Shown: piece after piece, positions 58,333 to 64,000 of the stretch | Layout of the letters: the number at the start of each line of letters is the position of its first letter | Position numbering within the stretch: the first letter of the stretch is position 1 | NCBI GenBank assembly: GCA_037577475.1 | Contig: CM075204.1 | Location: forward strand, 4,633,855-4,697,854 | Length of the DNA: 64,000 bases | Origin: Chaunax sp. Z400 | Taxonomy: Eukaryota > Chordata > Actinopteri > Lophiiformes > Chaunacidae | Direction: 5' to 3' | The notes under the pieces: model-generated | What the model was told of the DNA's origin: nothing | The model's database searches: none | Seen by the model: only the letters and a program-made list of their open reading frames with translations | Made by a program: the position numbers and the translations under genes

Positions 58333-60259
58333 GGTTACACTGCTAGAATGCTGTCATCACCGGTCCTTGTAAAAAAACAATCAGTTTGCTGCAGCTCATC
58401 AGCAAATCACTATCAAATCACTAAATTGTCTCAGGTCTAAATACATCTCTCTTTACTTTGTGAAGCATCCAGACCCTCAGGACATCAGTGAAATGCTGAC
58501 TCAGTGCTCCCAAGATTTAAACCAATCAAGGTGAAGCAGCTCCCCACCTGTGCAACAAGCTTCCTGCCTCCCAGAGGTCTGCTAGAAGTGAGTTTAAAGT
58601 TTATTTAGCGTGGCATTCAAATAGATATATTCTACTTTAAATTCTGAGACTATGTATTTTTTACTTTTGTTTTTATTGCCTTTTGAATGTGATTTATCTT
58701 AAATATTTATTTACTTGTTTGTTTTTTGTCAGCACCCCCACTAACATAACATGATGTGGGGAGTCATCAGCATGTCTGTCCAGTCATTTCTTGTCCATAA
58801 CATACTAACTTCACCAAACTTTACACATATTTGATCCTTGATCAGTAGTTGTGCCTTCTGATATTTTACATTCGATACTAACTTTATTTTGTGTGCTTAC
58901 TATAGAAACGTTTCAGGTGATACTGAGGGATGGTCATTTTGTCTGGAGCATATCTGGCAAAATACACATTTAGCTTTACTAAAGTTTAACATCAATTAAC
59001 CATGAAAAGTATTTAGCCTTTTATTAATATATGTGTTTAATGCCAATAAAACGTGTCATTCTTTCATAAATTTGGTGTAAATGATGAAATCCTTTGAAAC
59101 AGATGCTAAATTTTGACCCAGCACCTTTAGAACCAAAGTAGTCTGTCACTTTCTACAAGGAAGGAAGAATACTTGATGCATCACATCTGAGTGGCTGGAT
59201 TTTCAAATACATACTCAATGTGTCTTCATGCAGTCACTCCTGTACTTAGAGTCGTCCACTTGTCAGATCACTCAGGATGGATGTGTATACCAGGTGTGAA
59301 CAGTGCCTCTTGAGCCGATACCTGCATCAGCTCATTTTTCACACTTGATTGCAGAGAATGAATGAATGAATGAAGAAAGGATCCACAGAGAGACGAGGGG
59401 AGCAGCTGTGATTTATTTGTGAATCGATACAACATTAAAAAGATGACTAAGGGTAAGCGCACTGGTGGTGGATGTTGCTCGGGGGTTGGGGTGGGTTTCC
59501 AATTTGTGCTGCCGAACCCAGGGATCAACCTGCCGTTCTTCTCATCAGGCAATGTTTGAACGAGCTGCTTTGGCATGAGGGTCGATTCCCTTCCAACAGC
59601 ACCGTCTGGATTGAAAAGTGCTGGTTCCTCTCTGCTCATTCCCTGGCTTCAACTGCGATAGTTTGATCATGCAGGTCAACTAGACAAATCTCATCGGGTC
59701 ACAAGAGTTTGTGGTGTTTGGTTAACTGTCAAACTAAATGATTAACAAATCATGCTCCTGAAAAAGAAGCAGTCCTGGAGGGAAAACAGGGAAAATCTCT
59801 TCAACATTGTGGAAACTTTGTGTCACCACAGGAAAAACAGTGAGTAACATCACTAGTGGCTGACTTTTCAAAATGCCAGTGGTGGAGATGTCAAACCAAT
59901 GGAGGAGGAACAGTGGCTCCAGGAGAATAAACGCTCAAAGATCCTCCATGATTGTATATTAGCCTTGCTGTGGCTGCTGCTAAAGAAATCTTATGTCTGA
60001 TTACTTTAATCTCTCAAATCTGTAAAAGGCTGCTCAGATTGTACCACACAGAGTTTCACCACTGGCACTTTGCTGTTCAAAAGCCTCGACTGGTGCAGTT
60101 CAAAAAAGGGTTGGTGGGGTCAGGCACATTGCCCCAGGACATATGACCCATGCTAGTGTCACACACTCTACAACAGGTTACAGGTGACAAACAACAAGAC
60201 GTTCTTCCTTTTTCACGTTGCCGCCTCTGCTGGAGCACTGAGGGCAGTGGAGTGAGAGG
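58333..60259. other. No gene recognised; probable samm50 3' UTR at its right end
   Basis: Short frames up to 123 codons without domains. Minus-strand AATAAA strings occur, for example at about 59412, and could end the samm50 transcript. Confidence 0.4.
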
Positions 60260-63200
60260 TTACAGGAAGCGGATTCCTGCTCCAAACTGGACACCATCAC
60301 ATATCCTAGACGGGAGAGAAGGAAGAAGTTAGCTTCCTTAGATTACACAGTACTATTAAACTTACACTTTAAGATTATGTTGGGGATTCTGAATGAAAAC
60401 TTTAAATCCTGTTAGGTAGAATATTTATTTTTAAAGTTCAAGCCAAGACTAATTTCAGTCTCACTGTTTATGAACTTATTTGCCCTTATAAAGTCAGTAG
60501 AAACAACATGGGTGAGCCTTCTTCCTGTGGCAGTCAACAGTAGTCTACCTGTCACCACTCTGCACCCCCATGGGCACACAGTAGTTGAGCTCCAGTCTGG
60601 CGATGTTGCCGAACCGCAGCACGATGCCCGCTCCGTATGACCAGCGAATACATTCAGCTAGTTTTTGAAGGTGTGCTCGGGGGCCGTCACCTGCACACAA
60701 AACACTCAACATATTACAAACCATCTGAGACACTGAAACAGGCCTGATTCAGGCTCCTCAGTGAGTCTTTGTAGAAAAGTCTAAGACTTTTTATTTTTCC
60801 TACATTTATTATAATACAGTGGCATCATATAGTCGTGACTTTAGTGTTCATTATCACTCAAAATTCATTAAAACAACACTCAATAATGAAAATTTAGGAA
60901 ATCAAAATTTGAAAATTCATGATCAGCTGATAGAAAGTCAGGTGAAGTTACTTGGTCCTCAAACATTTCTGGAAGTTCACAGCCAAACAGCTGTGCAGCA
61001 TTCTACTGAACAACTGAAGAAGAACGTAATGAAACAACCAAGAACAAACACATAATGACTGCATACAGTGTAATACAAGTCTCCAGGAGCCCCAGGATCC
61101 CAAATGTATTTAAGAAGATGTCATTTACACCTTTTTAAAGATGAAATCGTTAAGTTTGCAGAGATCTTAAGTTCTCTTTGATCGTAAATAGCAGCCATGT
61201 ACAAGCATTCTAGCTCATGTACTGTACCTTCCTCAGACAGGGTGTTTTCAGCTTCATAAAGGGTGTTAATAACATTTTTTACAATCAGTTTGTGATCTTA
61301 GGGCTTCTGGGGACCTGGACTACACATACTAGCTGTATGGAGTTACTTTATGTAAAGTCCTTATCTTCATCAGTTGTGAAGAATGCTGCAAAACCTGTTT
61401 TGCTCTGAAGCTCCACAAATGTTTTGTATAATTTCTATTGATGGTCATATTTCTATAAGTGAGGTTTTTATGTGTTGAACTCTTTTTAACACAGCAGCTG
61501 TTTTAATACGTTCAGTTCACCCACCGTAGTTGAGGTTGCAGAGGTTGCCTGCGTTGAGGAAGAAGTGCGTTCTGAAAAGGTCTCCAAAGCCGCCCTTGCC
61601 TGGTCTGAAGGGCAGCGGCGTGCAGAGGTGCAGACCGCCTGCCCAGTACGCCTCCCCAGCCAGATAGTCACCTGGAACACAGAGCATCAAACCAACACCA
61701 GCTCCTGTGCTACACTTCTTAATGGGACACATAAACATCTGTTCTATGGAATTAAATGAGCTCTTATCTGAATATTAGATACGTTCAGCTGCAGCTCCTA
61801 AAGGACTTCTGTTGTTTTGGTATATTGACTCATTGGATAGTGACTGAATACAGTGATATGTTATTATGTCTTAACCATTAGGTCACCAGAATGTCCATAT
61901 TTATAAGCCTCATTTCATTTCCCACCTCACATATATGATGGATTAAGCATCAGTTTAAGCAGGTTATTGCTCAAAGATCTCTTTATTTTAAGTCCAACTA
62001 ACATTTTAAATTAAATAATAATGTTTACATATTGTGTGTATTTAATTATTCAGCATTTGTCATTAAAAATGCAGACAGACAGTTTGTACCTTCGCTCTGT
62101 GGCCCGATGCTGTACATCCCAAACCCGCGTACGCTGGTGGGACCTCCAAGGTAGAACCTGGACAAAATACAAAGCCACTGAACCATCCAATCAGGAGGCA
62201 GGGTTACCTCAAAATGATGAACCTACCATTATAAAGCTCTTTTATAGGACAGCGTTAAAGCAAAAATCATACTTAAACAGAAAAACCTCAAATGATTTGA
62301 GGACAAACACTAAAGACAGTAAATGAACTGATCATTTTAAAATGTAAAAACCTTTCAACGTTAACCTCAGAAGCTAATACTATAATAAGTTGTGCTTTTG
62401 TTGGATGTTGAGGTCGGAGCCAGATGGCAGATAAATCAGGTGTACCTGTCAGCGATGCAGGATGGCTGTCCTCTCAGGGGATAAAGCATCCCACCCCACA
62501 GAGAAGCAGACAGGACCTGAAACCACACAGAATACAAGAGTATTCAGTGAAACAGAACAAAACACCAATCAAGTAAAGCATTTAGTATCTAGTAAGCCTT
62601 TATCGCCCACTAGTGGTGCTTTAATGTCACTAAAATTCAAAGTGCACCACATCAGATGCAGATAAATCTACAATCACTAGCTGATAGCAAAGCTTGACAG
62701 GAGGCTTGAAGCGTTACAGTAAATGACCTCTGGGCATGTTCACACATTATTTCAAGTGACTTCATTCTGTCTTACTGAGTCCCAGAGGAGCCGTCTGTTG
62801 AGCTGCAGCTCAAAATCCTCTTTCAGGAAGCTGGCATCTCCTCCTGTGTAGCCAGCCAGTTCCTGCAGGGCAAACACACACCTATCACATCTCTGCAGGA
62901 CTGGACAGAGCAGCAAGGATCAGGCGGTTGTTTCATAGGACTGATGGATAACATGTTAACAACATATATATATTCATATACAACACCTTATTTTGTTAGG
63001 CCCCAGACACACCAAACAGATACGACTGTTCTGTCTTGTGTCTACACTTTCAAACGCTGCCACTGCTCCTTCTCCGATGCATTTTTTGTTAGTAAAACTA
63101 TGTATATTAATTTATTAAATCAGATGTTCACTGGCTAAATGACATCTAACAGAGTAAAATCTTATTTGTTAAGAAAGGCACTTGTATGGACACATACTCA

Positions 63201-63518
63201 CCTGGTTGATCCGCAGTAAGGCACCTCTGCTGGGGAAAATGGACGAATTCCTGGAATCGACTGACACAGTGTGCTGCAAACAAACACAACAAGAATTCTG
63301 CTGAATGGGAGCAGTGGACAAAATGATTTAAAAACAAAAAACATCTGAAATGCTGTGTGACCTAGGAGGTAGAAAAAGACTGGCTGTACCGAGAGGGCAG
63401 ACTTCAGCGAGTGTCAGCTCTCTTCTCGCACAGCAAAGGAGGCACTGCGTGCCAGGCAGCCCAGCTCCCTCCATACTCCTTCCCACTTCAACGTGTGGTT
63501 GGTGATGCCGAGAGGAAA
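60260..63518 (-). CDS. samm50: samm50 (sorting and assembly machinery component 50), 3' eight exons, with an in-frame TGA
   Basis: Outer-membrane beta-barrel protein of mitochondria that inserts other barrel proteins and helps cristae organisation. Exons: 63390-63518, 63202-63273, 62776-62862, 62446-62516, 62090-62157, 61525-61671, 60549-60690, 60260-60305, all GT-AG and in frame with each other. Visible family sequence: WEGVWRELGCLARSASFAV, DSRNSSIFPSRGALLRINQ, ELAGYTGGDASFLKEDFELQ, FYLGGPTSVRG, GGLHLCTPLPFRPGKGG, HFFLNAGNLCNLNYG, RLELNYCVPMGVQSGD and the barrel end ICDGVQFGAGIRFL. The exon at 63390-63518 carries TGA at 63414-63416 after REES, where the family has Gly. YLAGEAYW replaces the usual YLGGEAYW. 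N-terminal exons lie beyond the window. Either the gene is a recent pseudogene or the stop is a sequence error or polymorphism. Confidence 0.85.
60830..61423. repeat. Inverted pair of the dispersed AGTTCACC...CTTCAC repeat
   Basis: 60930-61100 reads forward (GTCAGGTGAAGTTACTTGG, CAAACATTTCTGGAAGTTCA, CAAGTCTCCAGGAGCCCC). 61300-61423 reads as the reverse complement (GGGCTTCTGGGGACCTGGAC, AATGCTGCAAAACC, GAAGCTCCACAAATGTTTT). It lies in a samm50 intron and abuts the left breakpoint of the duplication. Confidence 0.6.
61424..63283. repeat. Segmental duplication, copy with longer samm50
   Basis: About 99% identical to 43232-45216; the copies differ mainly by single substitutions and by the MITE region. 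Orientation is the same. The duplication covers five samm50 exons and their introns. Confidence 0.9.
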
Positions 63519-64000
63519 CTGCAGGAAAAGGAAGATGGAGACCTTGAAAAGTAAACCCACCCATTACGCCTTCTTGTGTCAGATGATGTGTCAATCCTGC
63601 TTGGTTCAACAAATGAATGGGGACAAATTAAAGTGTAGATGCTGCTATACACTAATATTACTAGAGTTACAATACTCAGGTTATGAGTTACTTTGCTTTA
63701 TTGAATTGGAATTAGGGCTGCACAATATATTGTTTCTGCATTAGCATCACAATGTAACTCAAAAGCATCATGTTGCAACTTTTTTCTGTTTGATACAAAA
63801 GGAAAACTTGAAATATTCATATATGTATGAATTATCTTCAAAAAAAGATAAAGTGGTGGATCCAGGAACGTTTTTCCACTTTCTTTAACACCATTGTGGT
63901 GGTGTAGGATTGTGAGGCCTTCCAGAGGTATGTGATCTACTGACTGCCTTTCTAGTTGTTGTTTTCTTTTGTTTTTACCACAAAATGCTGTGGAGGCATG
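63519..64000. repeat. samm50 upstream intron and a fish repeat piece
   Basis: GGGCTGCACAATATATTGTT (about 63715), followed by AGCATCACAATGTAACTC, resembles the end of a common fish non-autonomous element. No further samm50 exon was recognised before the window edge. Confidence 0.4.

Noticed and set aside
59268..59639. 123-codon minus frame
   Set aside because: No domain, no splice relation to samm50; probably chance in its 3' flank.
1..64000. CRISPR arrays, operons, ribosome binding sites, prophage
   Set aside because: The window is a vertebrate nuclear region; the tandem arrays have no spacers, and the genes are split by introns.

Overview
The window looks like nuclear DNA of a ray-finned (teleost) fish. 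The evidence is split vertebrate genes with GT-AG introns, a teleost U-lineage MHC class I gene, a piscine-type PIM kinase, and a dense load of fish-typical mobile DNA (L2-like and RTE-like LINEs, hAT, Tc1/mariner, Gypsy gag remnants, (CA)n, (TATC)n and (AAT)n tracts). Three cellular genes could be assembled exon by exon, all on the minus strand. They are an apparently complete MHC class I gene (16358-22737, 6 coding exons, 359 codons), an apparently complete PIM-like serine/threonine kinase (50284-53233, 8 coding exons, 337 codons), and the 3' eight exons of samm50, encoding the mitochondrial outer-membrane sorting and assembly protein (60260-63518, cut by the right edge).

Layout. 1-830: 3' end of an L2-like LINE and a tetranucleotide array. 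830-14500: mostly repeats, including a 15-bp minisatellite, a (TA)n tract, a possible LTR and hAT-type non-autonomous DNA, plus an unidentified pair of duplicated minus-strand exons at 4456-5182. 14570-22970: the MHC class I gene with its 3' UTR and an ISRE plus X2/CRE-like and CCAAT promoter. 25085-25414: two exons of a dead psmb9-type immunoproteasome gene, so an antigen-processing neighbour of class I survives only as a relic. 26270-35000: a mobile-element block with a possible Penelope-like end, a mariner remnant, a large two-part element (SAMD3-like ORF and C2H2/transposase-like ORF) and a hAT pseudogene. 35400-41400: a duplicated 0.4-kb block, a Tc1 fragment, a Gypsy gag fragment and two GC-rich minisatellites. 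41411-43130: a second, diverged copy of the transposase-like family. 43232-45216: a roughly 99% identical copy of five samm50 exons, followed by an RTE-like LINE. 46200-50270: repeats, including a nested inverted-repeat element. 50284-53233: PIM-like kinase. 53600-58330: hAT-like element, an L2-like LINE of 3.4 kb and an RTE-like LINE tail. 60260-64000: samm50.

Class I and the psmb9-type relic fit the class I/immunoproteasome linkage known in teleosts. The most informative structural event is the recent duplication of a samm50 segment about 18 kb away: one copy then gained a small mariner-type element, and the longer copy carries an in-frame TGA. Most long open frames in the window are repeat artefacts (minisatellites, microsatellites, purine-rich introns). 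Function and family calls come from reading translated motifs; no database search was possible.
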